DNA of 64,000 nucleotides from the NCBI GenBank assembly GCA_031761405.1, contig JASEVX010000013.1:32247035-32311034 (forward strand). Direction: 5' to 3'. The translations under genes were made by a program, and so were the position numbers. The DNA is from Serripes groenlandicus (taxonomy: Eukaryota > Mollusca > Bivalvia > Cardiida > Cardiidae). The notes under the pieces were generated by a model. It was not told where the DNA came from and made no database searches. It was given only the letters and a program-made list of their open reading frames with translations. Below are positions 19,843 through 29,453 of the stretch, one piece after another (the stretch's first letter is position 1; every line of letters begins with the position of its first letter).

Positions 19843-19985
19843 ATTCATGATCCTCGGGTGAAAAACCATTACTAGTCTAGGAGATGTGCCTTGTCCTCAC
19901 CATCATGCCGGTTACCAGCACTGATCGAACTCGGTGACGCCTGGTCCCAACATACCACATGCTATCCATGCAGCCAATGCTAATC
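19843..19985 (-). mobile_element. tRNA-derived SINE (type 2), diverged
   Basis: ATTCATGATCCTCGGGTGAAA and CTAGTCTAGGAGATGTGCC agree with better copies at 57.4 and 59.9 kb. The B-box region is eroded. Confidence 0.55.
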
Positions 19986-20019
19986 CATGCTTTAAAATTT
20001 CATATTAGAAACATTAATA

Positions 20020-20315
20020 CAACTTGCAGACAACTTAAAAAAACATCTAGGCCAAAAAATGGAAAATCTCTATAAATGAGATTATAATAATTAAATAGAG
20101 ATGAAAACACTGTGGCAAAAGGAGAAATTGCAGAGTGTTGTAACCCTTTCCCTCATATAGATGCTTTCTGACGCAAAACAAGCAATTTCTCCTTTTGACA
20201 CAATGTTTTCCACTTTTAGTCATAGCTAGGTTATCCATTCAATTATAGAGATTTTCAATTTTTTGAAAAAATATATTCGAAGTCGTCTGCTGCAGAATTG
20301 TCGTATGGGGTTAAG
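20020..20315. mobile_element. Two TTAA MITE copies, one inserted in the other
   Basis: A minus-oriented part (GCCAAAAAATGGAAAATCTC ... GGAGAAATTGC, 20020-20135) is followed by a plus-oriented copy from TAACCCTTTCCCTCATATAG (20141) to GTCGTATGGGGTTAA. The second copy lacks its end A box. Confidence 0.6.
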
Positions 20316-20482
20316 GGGAAATGAATTAGATTTATTTATCATTTGCGGGAATATGAAATGTGATCTGCCAGCCTTGAAATTATAACACAGGAATTTATCT
20401 CTTGTTACAGCGACTTTGTGCAGAGCACTTGGGTTATAATAAACCATTGATTTAAGGGAGATAACAAGATATATACTTAATT

Positions 20483-20640
20483 AGATTTGAAGCCCAGTCT
20501 GTAGTGACTTCGGCCGTCAATACTGGGGTTGCGAGTTCGAAACCCTGATTCAGCCACATTTGTTCCCAAGTTTGACCGAAAATCAACGTTACAAACTTGT
20601 GTTACTTGTCTTGCATCAATAGGCTTACAGTATGTTTACA
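20483..20640 (+). mobile_element. Possible SINE fragment
   Basis: GGGTTGCGAGTTCGAAACCC looks like a B box; A-box, tail and target duplication could not be found. Confidence 0.35.
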
Positions 20641-20697
20641 TGGAAAAGCAGGCTTGAAACAGACTGTTGTGTTGAGTAGGGTGTAAGAAAAAGCCAG

Positions 20698-20927
20698 TTA
20701 ACCCTTTCCCTCATACAACAATTTTGCAGCAGACGACTTTGAACATCTTTTGTCAAAATACGAAGAATCTCTTTAATTGAATGGATAACCTATGACTAAA
20801 AGTGGAAAACATTGTGTCAAAAGGAGAAATTGCTCGTTTTGAGCAATTTCTTCTTTTGTCACTATGTTTTCAAAAAGCTGTCTGCTGCAGAGGCATCAGA
20901 AAGCGTCTATATGAGGGAAAGGGTTAA
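20698..20927 (-). mobile_element. TTAA MITE, near-complete
   Basis: TTAA at both ends. Hairpin GAAATTGCTCGTTTTGAGC. Internal landmark GAATGGATAACCTATGAC as in the other young copies. Confidence 0.9.
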
Positions 20928-20954
20928 TAACTGGCCTCCGTGATATGACTTTTC

Positions 20955-21118
20955 ATCTCTGCAGCAGACAACTTTGAAAACATGTAGGCAAAAACAAGGA
21001 AAATCTCTATAAATGATGGTATTATTACTGCAATGGTTGAAATCATTGTGACAAAAAGAGAAATTATTGTCGCAATTTTCAAAAGTTGCCTGCTGCAGAC
21101 GTGTCAGAAAGTGTCTCC
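20955..21118 (-). mobile_element. TTAA MITE, termini lost
   Basis: CTCTGCAGCAGACAACTTTG to GCAGACGTGTCAGAAAGTG; the hairpin is reduced to GAAATTATTGTCGC. Confidence 0.65.
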
Positions 21119-21136
21119 AATTTGTTGGCGGTAATA

Positions 21137-21215
21137 CAGTCAAACTTGCGATCAGCAGCCCCCCCCCCCCCAAGGGAAATTATAAAAGTGGCTGCTGATA
21201 ACAAAATTCATGACT
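21137..21215. mobile_element. Pogo/Tigger-like fragment
   Basis: CAGTCAAACTTGCGATCAGC after TA, then a C10 run (about 21160-21170) and GTGGCTGCTGATAAC. The right end is not preserved. Confidence 0.5.
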
Positions 21216-21597
21216 ACATGACAATTTTGGCCTAAGTTATTAGATGCTGAAAATCATCACAGTACCGCGCCATGTTGTATCGCTAAATTCAGTTCTCGAT
21301 TAGTGCAGTTACATAATCAACTGATAGGGTATACCCAGTCTAGATAAAACAGAAGAGTATTTAACAATTTGATAGCAGCACAGGTGTGAGCCTAATACCT
21401 CCCCCTTGCTTAAAGATTTAATACATAAAAGGTTTTAGCAGAGGGGCCATACTAATTTGCATTAACCAATCAAAAGACAAAACCTGATAATATGTTTGTC
21501 ACAGTATGCTTGATTACCCGCTTGTGTTTAATGGATAATTTACATCTGGGTGGCTTTTTGATTTACCATTGTACACATGCAGATTACACTTAATCTT
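21216..21597. other. Intron sequence, no gene seen
   Basis: No frame with a recognisable domain and no repeat that I could match elsewhere in the window. Confidence 0.5.
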
Positions 21598-21893
21598 GAC
21601 CAACTAGAAATATCACTGAAGGTAATGAATACCCCCAGCTGGTGCCTGACAATATACATATGTATGAGAAATTCAAAGTGCCATAACTCATTTAAAAATA
21701 ATTCCAGTGCAACAAGCCGACAATATGCACAACTAGGCTTGGTATCAATCATTCTTGTAAAGTTATATTGAATTCTGACCAAAGGTTGCTGAAAAATAGT
21801 GTCCACAGACCAACGGACCGGACCGACCGACGGACAAACCGACAAGCGTGACTCCTATATAGCCCCCATATACTATGTATCTGGGGGTATAAT
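21598..21893 (+). mobile_element. Helentron/pearl-like element, ATACCCCC family, copy 3
   Basis: AACTAGAAATATCACTGAAG, with 5' GAATACCCCCAG complementary to 3' CTGGGGGTATAAT. A GACCGACCGACGGACA run lies before the 3' hairpin. One core unit. Confidence 0.7.
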
Positions 21894-22068
21894 AAGTGTG
21901 ATCCTTGGCCATGATTCAAAGGGGACCAATGATCAAGGCTGTTTAAAGTGTATAATTGGCAAGGGGGAGTGGTATTTAAAGTGACCGTTTAAAGCCTTTG
22001 ACCACTGATCACAAGTGACCGCTTGCACAAGATTGACTGTAATGTGATCTTTGGTGATTTATACTAAC

Positions 22069-22176
22069 CTGACAAGGGAATATCATAGAGGATATCAGTT
22101 TATTGAGTGTCTTGAGTTCCGACGGAGTTGTGTCAAACCTGGCGGCAATTTTCTCTATCGTGTCTGTGTCTGCTAC
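22069..22176 (-). CDS. OXR1: OXR1/NCOA7-like gene, exon 5 (LysM core)
   Basis: 108 nt, phase 0 on both sides. Acceptor TTTTGATAG at 22177, donor CCTTGTCAG|GTTAGT. It encodes VADTDTIEKIAARFDTTPSE followed by LKTLNKLISSMIFPCQ. This is a LysM domain: DT.EKIA.RF.TTPSEL..LN is the helix-loop-helix part, preceded by EYT from exon 4 and closed by VIFVPD from exon 6. A LysM domain N-terminal to a GRAM-like block is the hallmark of the OXR1/NCOA7 family. FPCQ replaces the usual (F/V)PGQ. Confidence 0.92.
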
Positions 22177-22305
22177 CTATCAAAATAGTAAATATAAAGA
22201 GTTTAATGACCTAAACCTTGTGAAAGTTATCAGCCAATATCAAACTCTTGCTGATGCACTCCTATGCTATAAATAGCAATTTCAGCTATGGTGTAATTGT
22301 CTTTA

Positions 22306-22482
22306 CAGTCAAACCTGTGCTAAAGACCACCTTTGAATAGCGATTCCCTGTCTATAGCAAACGCACTTATAGTTTCCCATTTATTCATTTTCTGCATAAA
22401 TGGCCCTATAATTAAGGACCACCTGTGAAAAGGACAAGATTGTAGTGTTCCCACGGGTGGTCTTTATACACAGGTTCCACTG
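22306..22482. mobile_element. Pogo/Tigger-like short element
   Basis: CAGTCAAACCTGTGCTAAAG at the left and ACACAGGTTCCACTG at the right; TA on the left, TTTA on the right. The interior CCACCTTTGAATAG/CCACCTGTGAAAAG shows internal symmetry. Confidence 0.7.
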
Positions 22483-22683
22483 TTTATGTAACATTTACAA
22501 TAGTAAATATATAAATTCTTTAACCTAATAAAGGCAGGGCCCTAAGAACACATTGATGAGATTGCATATGAATATTTGTTCGAAATTAAAGGAAAGTGGC
22601 GAAAAACTTGCTAATTTTTTTTCTCTAAAGTGGAGAAAATAAATGGCTCCTAAAAATTTTTTTTTTTCAATTTGGCGAAAGAA

Positions 22684-23428
22684 AACAAGAGGGCCATGAT
22701 GGCCCTAGATCACCTGATTTTTTTTTTTTTCACTTTAGCTATATAAGCCCCGCCCCCTGGCGGCCGTGTTTTTCGACCAATCAACATGGCTTGAAGGAAT
22801 CTGATAGTGGGTCACTTAAGGAACATTTCTACAAAATTATTTGAAAATCGACCTGACACTTTCGGAGGAGAAGATTTTTTAAGTTTTCACTTTAGCCATA
22901 TAACACAAAATAACCCCGCCCCCCTGTTGGCCATGTTTTTGGACCAATCAACATTGCTTGAAGGAATATGATAGAGGGTCATCCAAGGAACATTTCTACA
23001 AAATTATTTGAAAATCAGCCTGACACTTTCGGAGGAGAAGATTTTTTAAGTTTTCACTTTAGCCATATAACACAAAATAACCCCGCCCCCCTGTTGGCCA
23101 TGTTTTTCAACCAATCAACATGGCTTGAAGGAATCTGATAGAGGGTCATCCAAGGAACATTTCTACAAAATTATTTGAAAATCTGCCAACCAGTTTGGGA
23201 GAAGAAGAATTTTGAAGTTTTTTTCATTTCATTGCCATGGAAACCAGAATTCTGCATGGATCCCAAAAATTTGAAAGAAATCTGGTGAGGTCATTGAGAG
23301 GATGGTTTCTGTGAAGTTTCATCTCAATTGACCCACTGGTTACTGAGGAGAAGAAGTTGACGCACGCCGGACACCGGACAAAAGGCGATCTCAATAACTC
23401 ACCTTGAGCAGAGCTCAGGTGAGCTAAA
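22684..23428 (+). mobile_element. Helentron/pearl-like element, GGTGAGCTAAAA family, copy 1
   Basis: Begins AACAAGAGGGCCATGATGG (a hairpin), ends CTCACCTTGAGCAGAGCTCA then GGTGAGCTAAAA. 5' ATCACCTGA is complementary to the 3' AGGTGA. The core has about three units of roughly 167 bp with GACCAATCAACATGGCTTGA and GGAGGAGAAGATTTTTTAAG. The large copy is at 48612-50386. Confidence 0.75.
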
Positions 23429-24035
23429 AACCAACCCAGAGCAGGCTCTGTAAAGGCCAATAACAAATCCTCCACACATGTTACTCGTCCAGGAAAATAA
23501 CATATACAATCAGTGATTATATCAAAATCATATTCCATAACTGGCATAATGAAGCTGAATTTATGGTGATTCAATCAAGCAAATAAGATTCATACTGTGG
23601 ATGGGGACAATATCAGTTCATTTGATAATCAATGGCTATTATGATCAAATTACGTTACATTCATAGACATTTTGTTAGTACAAGAAATCTACAGGATTTT
23701 TATGATGCTTGGGTAAATAGGTGGCGAGCAGCAAAGATCCTGATCGGGTTGTGCTGGATATTTATTGCTCGCAAAGTCCAAATCTCATTAAAATCAGATC
23801 CAAATACTTCGCTGTACGCATATTGGATCTGACTACCCCGCATTAAAGGCCGTCTTGCATTGTCTTAAAATACTTAAAAACTCCTTGTTTTATATTATGT
23901 CCTATGAAATCGCCCATGCTATGTATGCAATGAGAACACTCCACAATCACCACTTTTCAATATCTTGTATTTACATGGGTTATCTAACCCGTTTAAAAAA
24001 AAAAAAAAGATAAGCCTTTTTTATGGAGAGATTTA
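23429..24035. other. Intron sequence with a repeat scrap
   Basis: No gene. Around 23770-23830 the motif CCAAATCTCATTAAAATCAG resembles the inverse of the 100-bp dispersed repeat. An A-run lies at 23996-24008. Confidence 0.45.
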
Positions 24036-24150
24036 GTGAGGGTCAATTTGATTGGCTGATGCAAAGGTTAATCTGAGATGACCTGTTTGGGGCAGTCATC
24101 AGATCTATATACGAGTGAGCGAAGTTTAGGTCTGGTATTAATGAGATTCG
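24036..24150. repeat. About 100-bp dispersed repeat, copy 3 of 3
   Basis: GTCAATTTGATTGGCTGATG, GGGGCAGTCATCAGATCTAT, ATTAATGAGATTCGC; closest to the copy at 9908-10025. Confidence 0.7.
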
Positions 24151-24209
24151 CAAAGTCCTGAAAGTTGAGCTTCTAGTTGACTAGTGAGCCATTTGAAGTT
24201 TGTAACAAT

Positions 24210-24296
24210 GTAACCCTTTCTCACCGCATTTTGACGCAATAGCAGCAGACGAAGTCATCTGCTGCTGATTTGTTGTATGGACGTAGGAAAGGGTTA
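24210..24296 (+). mobile_element. TTAA MITE, short deletion form
   Basis: GTAACCCTTTCTCACCGCA to GTAGGAAAGGGTTAA with GCAGCAGACGAAGTCATCTGC joining the two subterminal boxes. It lies 16 bases inside the intron from the exon 4 donor. Confidence 0.75.
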
Positions 24297-24312
24297 AACA
24301 AGTAATACATAC

Positions 24313-24473
24313 TGTATATTCAAGGGTGCCCTCGGGCTGGACTTTTTTCTTCTTTTCCAGCATGATTGGGGTAACAGTTGGCTGTGTTGTGGATTCAGTT
24401 CCTCCTGTTGCTAGGGTAATGATGGTTTCCTGATCAGAATCCACGTAGAAGGTCGATTTGGAAGTGCTCGACT
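24313..24473 (-). CDS. OXR1: OXR1/NCOA7-like gene, exon 4 (start of LysM)
   Basis: 161 nt. Acceptor GTCTTCACAG at 24474; the two leading bases complete a GAG codon with the last base of exon 3. Donor ACA|GTATGT, phase 0. It encodes SSTSKSTFYVDSDQETIITL, a Thr-rich stretch, then a basic-plus-PEGT segment KKKKVQPEGTLEYT. (P)GT.EYTV is the first strand of the LysM domain in OXR1/NCOA7, completed by exon 5. A MITE of 87 bp sits just past the donor. Confidence 0.88.
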
Positions 24474-24558
24474 CTGTGAAGACAGATGTTACATACTTGT
24501 AGATAGATATCAGATTTTTGTTTCCTTGAATGGTGGTTTACAATGCTTTTAACATTTA

Positions 24559-24742
24559 CAGTCAAACCTGTGCTAAAGACCACTTTTGTATAGCAATCCC
24601 CTGTCTATAGTAATCACACTTTTAATTTCCCAATTACTCATATTCTGCATAAATAATCCTGCAATAAAAGTCCACCTGTGAAAAATTAAATAGACCATAT
24701 TGATCTCTCTCTATCGGTGGTATTTAAACCCATGTTGGACGG
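24559..24742. mobile_element. Pogo/Tigger-like short element
   Basis: CAGTCAAACCTGTGCTAAAG to CCCATGTTGGACGG with TA on both sides. It aligns over its length with 22306-22482. Confidence 0.68.
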
Positions 24743-24857
24743 TATTTCAGTAATATCATTTCATTTCATTGGTAATTTGTCTGTTCTACTGGTAGTTTAA
24801 TAATGCTAACCCCGCAATCTCAAGCGGCAAGGAGGGAAGCCACTTAAATATCATATT
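24743..24857 (-). mobile_element. Type 1 SINE fragment
   Basis: CTACTGGTAGTTTAATAATG and GCTAACCCCGCAATCTCAAG with GGCAAGGAGGGAAGCC match the SINE body; both ends are lost. Confidence 0.5.
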
Positions 24858-26505
24858 TTAACCCTTTCCCATATACAACAAAGTTTGCAGCGGACGACTT
24901 TGAAAACATTTAGGTAAAACAAAACTAGAAATACTGTGAGCAAAGCTCACTGAAGAATACCCCCCGCTCCCCTCCCAAAGCATCGGATACAATGGTAAAG
25001 TTTAAGTTGCGCTTACAAGGTATCACAGGAGTTCCTCGTAACCTCTTAGTTGAATTATCTTCCCTTGGAAGAATCTGAGGAGAAAAATCTTCCTTCATGC
25101 ATATCTACATATGATGTGTAGCCTTCATATACAGTTTAAATCAAATCAACTGAGCCCTTTAGGAGGAGTAGCGCTTACGAGGTATGTGCACAGGAGTCCC
25201 TCGCAGGTAACCTCTAAGTTGAATTATCTCCCCTTGGAAGAGTCCGAGGCGTGTGATCTTCCTTCATGCATATCTACATATGATGTGTAACCTTCATGTA
25301 AAGTTTGAACCAAATCCATTGAGCCGTTTAGGAGGAGTAGTGCTTACAAGAAATGTGGAGGTATGTGCACAGGAGTCCCTCGCAGATAACCTCTAAGTTG
25401 AATTATCTCCCCTTGGAAGAGTCCGAGGCGTATGATCTTCCTTCATGCATATCTACATATGATGTGTAACCTTCATGTAAAGTTTGAACCAAATCCATTG
25501 AGCCGTTTAGGAGGAGTAGTGCTTACAAGAAATGTGGAGGTATGTGCACAGGAGTCCCTCGCAGATAACCTCTAAGTTAAATTATCTCCCCTTGGAAGAG
25601 TCCGAGGCGTGTGATCTTCCTTCATGCATATCTACATATGATGTGTAACCTTCATGTAAAGTTTGAACCAAATCCATTGAGCCGTTTAGGAGGAGTAGTG
25701 CTTACAAGAAATGTGGAGGTATGTGCACAGGAGTCCCTCGCAGATAACCTCTAAGTTAAATTATCTCCCCTTGGAAGAGTCCGAGGCGTATGATCTTCCT
25801 TCATGCATATGTACATATGATGTGTAACCTTCATGTAAAGTTTGAACCAAATCCATTGAGCCGTTTAGGAGGAGTAGTGCTTACAAGAAATGTGGAGGTA
25901 TGTGCACAGGAGTCCCTCGCAGATAACCTCTAAGTTAAATTATCTCCCCTTGGAAGAGTCCGAGGCGTGTGATCTTCCTTCATGCATATCTACATATGAT
26001 GTGTAACCTTCATGTAAAGTTTGAACCAAATCCATTGAGCCGTTTAGGAGGAGTAGTGCTTACAAGAAATGTGGAGGTATGTGCACAGGAGTCCCTCGCA
26101 GATAACCTCTAAGTTAAATTATCTCCCCTTGGAAGAGTCCGAGGCGTGTGATCTTCCTTCATGCATATCTACATATGATGTGTAACCTTCATGTAAAGTT
26201 TGAACCAAATCCATTGAGCCGTTTAGGAGGAGTAGTGCTTACAAGAAATGTGGACATACGGACAGACAGACAGACAGACGGACGGACAGACAGGGTGATT
26301 CCTATATACCCCCCCAAACTTTGTTTGCCGGGGGGTATAATAAAAATTTCAATAAATAAAAGAACAATTTTTAACAAGTTGAAAACATTGTTGCAAAAGG
26401 ATGAATTGATTATCCTAAACAATTTCTACTTTTGGTCACAATTTGTTCAAAATGTGTCTGCTGCAGAGGCATCAGTAAGCATCTGTATGTGGGAAACAGT
26501 TAAGA
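24858..26505 (-). mobile_element. TTAA MITE interrupted by a 1.4-kb Helentron-like element
   Basis: TTAACCCTTTCCCATATAC to TTAGGTAAAACA at 24922, resuming at about 26341 with AAATTTCAATAAAT ... GAAAACATTGTTGCAAAAGG and ending GTGGGAAACAGTTAA. The break falls in the A-rich arm. Confidence 0.7.
24923..26340 (+). mobile_element. Helentron/pearl-like element with homogeneous 179-bp array
   Basis: 5' AACTAGAAATACTGTGAGCA with hairpin GAGCAAAGCTC, then GAATACCCCCC complementary to 3' GGGGGGTATAAT. The core has two diverged units and five near-identical 179-bp units (starts of CGCAGATAAC at 25381, 25560, 25739, 25918, 26097). A GACAGACA/GGACGGAC run lies at 26258-26292, before the terminal hairpin CCAAACTTTGTTTGCCGG. 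Confidence 0.8.
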
Positions 26506-26581
26506 TCTAGAGAAATACCACATGTATGAGGGAAGATGTTAAATGATTGTTAATCTTATATAAATATGTGATTTCATTTAA

Positions 26582-26796
26582 TTAACCCTTCCCTTCTGAC
26601 ATATAGGCAGCAGATGGTTTTTGGCAAGATTGTGGCAAAAGAACAAATTGCTCATGATGAGCAATTTCTCCTTTTGCCAAAATGTTTCCATCTCTATTCA
26701 ATAATTCTACTATAAATTACAGAAAGTTTCCATATTTTAGCCTAGGTGTTTTCAAAGTCATCTGCCGCAGATTTGTTGTATGCGGGAAAGGGTTAA
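26582..26796 (+). mobile_element. TTAA MITE, near-complete, plus a stray end
   Basis: TTAACCCTTCCCTTCTGAC to GCGGGAAAGGGTTAA, hairpin GCTCATGATGAGC. A second copy of the end B sequence (GTCTGCCGCAGATTTGTTG) follows at 26799-26831, suggesting a local duplication. Confidence 0.82.
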
Positions 26797-27008
26797 CGTT
26801 GTCTGCCGCAGATTTGTTGTATGTGGTTAACCATAATGTAATGGCTAGACTGTGCTTCTCCTGGATGGTTCAATCCCTGGTCACATCATACCAAAGACGT
26901 TACAAATTCTTTAGAGTACCCACAACATAGGGTTTAAGTATCGAATAATGATTATAATACTTGAAAAATACCTCTTATCTAGAGATATATAGTAATGGCG
27001 AGGATTTA

Positions 27009-27150
27009 TTGACCCTTTCCCACTTGCATCCACTTTTTGACGCATCAGCAGCAGACAACTTTTGCATACAATGTGGCGCAAGAAGAAATAAAAAAATATA
27101 TATTTTGTAAGACGTCTGCTGTAGATTGATTGTATGCTGAAAAGCATTGA
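27009..27150 (+). mobile_element. TTAA MITE, short deletion form
   Basis: TTGACCCTTTCCCACTTGC, CAGCAGCAGACAACTTTTG, GACGTCTGCTGTAGATTG; the hairpin is deleted. Confidence 0.65.
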
Positions 27151-27244
27151 GACCTAATTACTGATACAATGATTAAGGTAACATGACAGTAAACATACTA
27201 TTAGTAATTAAAGCAACAAAATCAAGTGATATAAAATTGAAATA

Positions 27245-27634
27245 CAGTCAAACTTGTGTTGCGGTCACCTCTCTTAAGCAGCCACTTGAGGATTAACCAA
27301 AACTACAATTTCTTCTTTATTTAACTTGTTTTATAACCCTTTCCCTCATACGACAATTCTGCAGCAGAAGACTTTGAACATATTTTGTCAAAAAATAGAA
27401 AATCTCTATAATTGAATGGATAACCTAAAAATAAAAGAGGAAAACATTGTGGCAAAAGGAGAAATTGCTTGTTTTGAGCAATTTCTTCTTTTGTCACTAT
27501 ATTTTAATAAAAGCCTTCTGCTGCAGAGGCATCAGAAAGCGTCTATATATAGGAAAGGGTTAAGCAGCAATATGTGTTCAGCAGCCACGTTTTGACTCTT
27601 CCCATGGTTGGCTGCCTTAAGATGTATTTGACTG
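27245..27634. mobile_element. Pogo/Tigger-like element containing a TTAA MITE
   Basis: CAGTCAAACTTGTGTTGCGG and GTATTTGACTG after and before TA. Leaving out the MITE at 27333-27563 restores an alignment with the uninterrupted copy at 8849-9029. Confidence 0.72.
27333..27563 (-). mobile_element. TTAA MITE with a demonstrable empty site elsewhere
   Basis: Left flank ATAA (mutated TTAA), right flank TTAA. Hairpin GAAATTGCTTGTTTTGAGC. It is inserted where the paralog at 8954-8957 has a single TTAA. Confidence 0.88.
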
Positions 27635-27871
27635 TAATGTTGTTTGATGGTTTGGTGTTTGATATCGACGTCGCTTTCAACAATTTTTCAGTTATATCAC
27701 CGTTTAACTGCTATGTTGGAGGCCAGCTCTAAACACTATAACTAAAACACACAAATGAGCAAATCTGATAAAATCTATGTGATCTTCTTACCATTTGCAT
27801 AATCAATCCATGTGTTTATGATAAAGACATGTACACACTAAGTCTTGAACTCTTTCCCCAGATAAAATTAG

Positions 27872-28275
27872 TTTAACCCTTTCCTGAAGCTTCAGCAAAG
27901 AACATTAAAAATATCTATGCCAAAATATGAAAACCCCTATAATTGAAAGGTTAACCCTTTCCCTCATACGACAATTCTGCAGCAGACGACTTTGAACGTA
28001 TTTTGTCAAAACATAGAAAATCTTCATAATTAAATGGATAACCTATGACAAAAAGTGGAAAACATTGTGGCAAAAGGAGAAATTGCACGTTCTGTGCAAT
28101 TTCTTCTTTTGTCACTATGTTTTCAAAAAGCTGTCTGCTGCAGAGGCGTCAGAAAGCGTCTATATGAGGGAAAGGGTTAATCATTGAATAAATTTGGAAA
28201 AAATTGTACAAAAAGAAGAATATATAACTCAAAATGAGCAATTTTTCATTTTGCCAAATGTTTTCAAAAGTCACA
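27872..28275 (-). mobile_element. Older TTAA MITE carrying a younger copy of itself
   Basis: End B piece (TTAACCCTTTCCTGAAGC ... CTATAATTGAAAGG) to 27950, then the rest (ATTGTACAAAAAGAAG, CTCAAAATGAGCAATTT) from 28181. The inner copy is 27951-28180. Confidence 0.65.
27951..28180 (-). mobile_element. TTAA MITE, near-complete, young
   Basis: TTAA at both ends, TIRs match over 13 bases, hairpin GAAATTGCACGTTCTGTGC with the GCAC/GTGC variant. Confidence 0.92.
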
Positions 28276-28337
28276 AAGACTTGAAAACGTGGGAAGATAA
28301 AAAGTAATAATCTTGAAAAGTATGAAAAGGAAATAAA

Positions 28338-28435
28338 GTTAAAAACAGTGCGAGAAAAGGAGAAATTGCTTGTTCTGAGCAATTCCCTTCTTTTTCGACA
28401 ATGTTTTCAAAAGGCATCTGCTGCAGACATCAGGT
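28338..28435 (-). mobile_element. TTAA MITE, end A half
   Basis: GAGAAATTGCTTGTTCTGAGC and AAAGGCATCTGCTGCAGACATC; both termini missing. Confidence 0.55.
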
Positions 28436-28528
28436 CCCTGATAAAAAAGAAATGTTATAAAGAAGTTGATTGACCATTTATCTGGGATACTCACTTTCTA
28501 AAACATGGAGACAAAGACAAAATACTTT

Positions 28529-28729
28529 TTCACCCTTTCCCACAAACAGATGCCTTTGTAACAGAAGGCTAAAGAAGATTTCTCATAATGAGCAATTTCT
28601 CTATTTGTCACAATGTTTTCATCTTTATTCAATAATTGTTCATTCATTTATAATTTTTTATTTAGATATTTTCGACTAAATGTTTTCAAAGTCGTCTGCT
28701 GCAGATTTATCGTATGTGGAAAAGGCTAA
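28529..28729 (+). mobile_element. TTAA MITE, end decayed
   Basis: CACCCTTTCCCACAAACAG to CGTATGTGGAAAAGGCTAAA with hairpin CTCATAATGAGCAATTTC. Confidence 0.75.
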
Positions 28730-28826
28730 ATGACTGATTATACTCCATTTTCCTACAATATTTCCATTTTTTTATCAAAACCATACTTCCACTATTCCAG
28801 ATAATATTTTTATATCAAAAATACAT

Positions 28827-28975
28827 TACCAGTCATTTAATACCTGATATATCATCTCTATACACCTTAATTATCCAAAAAAAAACGCCCACGTTAGCAT
28901 ATCCCTCACGTATCCGTGACATACACGGCCGCCCGGAAGTACAGGCGCGCACGTGAGCGGGTAGTCACTTTTCAT
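28827..28975 (+). repeat. DIRS left inverted terminal repeat
   Basis: Inverted match to 35506-35653, differing by two or three bases in the A-run near 28880. Contains CGTATCCGTGACATACACGG and is GC-rich compared with the surroundings. Confidence 0.9.
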
Positions 28976-29453
28976 TTTTGGATTCACCGGAGTAGTCGAT
29001 AAGAAAAATTTATATTATTATTTCTTCTTCCAATTAACTCTTTTGTTTTATAAGGCCCTGCCTTATAATTATTTAATTGTCCAAAGATATTTTGTCTACA
29101 TTAACGTCACAGCCGTAAATTATTTACTTTATTGCTGTATTTATTGTTTTGTAGCAGACGATACGCTGAGAAGCACGTGGTTTACCCCACCCGCTAATTT
29201 CAGTTACCGTCTTCGGGTGCGGAAGTCTTGCTGTTTTCAATACTTTTTCCCTACCCTGTTAGCGATAGTACATTAACTATTGCTGTATGAATTATTGACT
29301 GTCCTATTCAATATTTGTGAAAAAAATTTGAAACAAATTTATTTTCAATTTACGTGTCCAAACTACCGGTGTCACCGTGGTGTGGATATATTAAAACGGA
29401 TTATAAACGGATTATATACGGATTATTTCCTGTTTGGTGAGTATTTTTGAATT

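Noticed and set aside
29043..29276. 77-codon frame between the DIRS left repeat and ORF1
   Set aside because: Not related to any DIRS domain I recognise; located in the probable leader region; no support as a protein.
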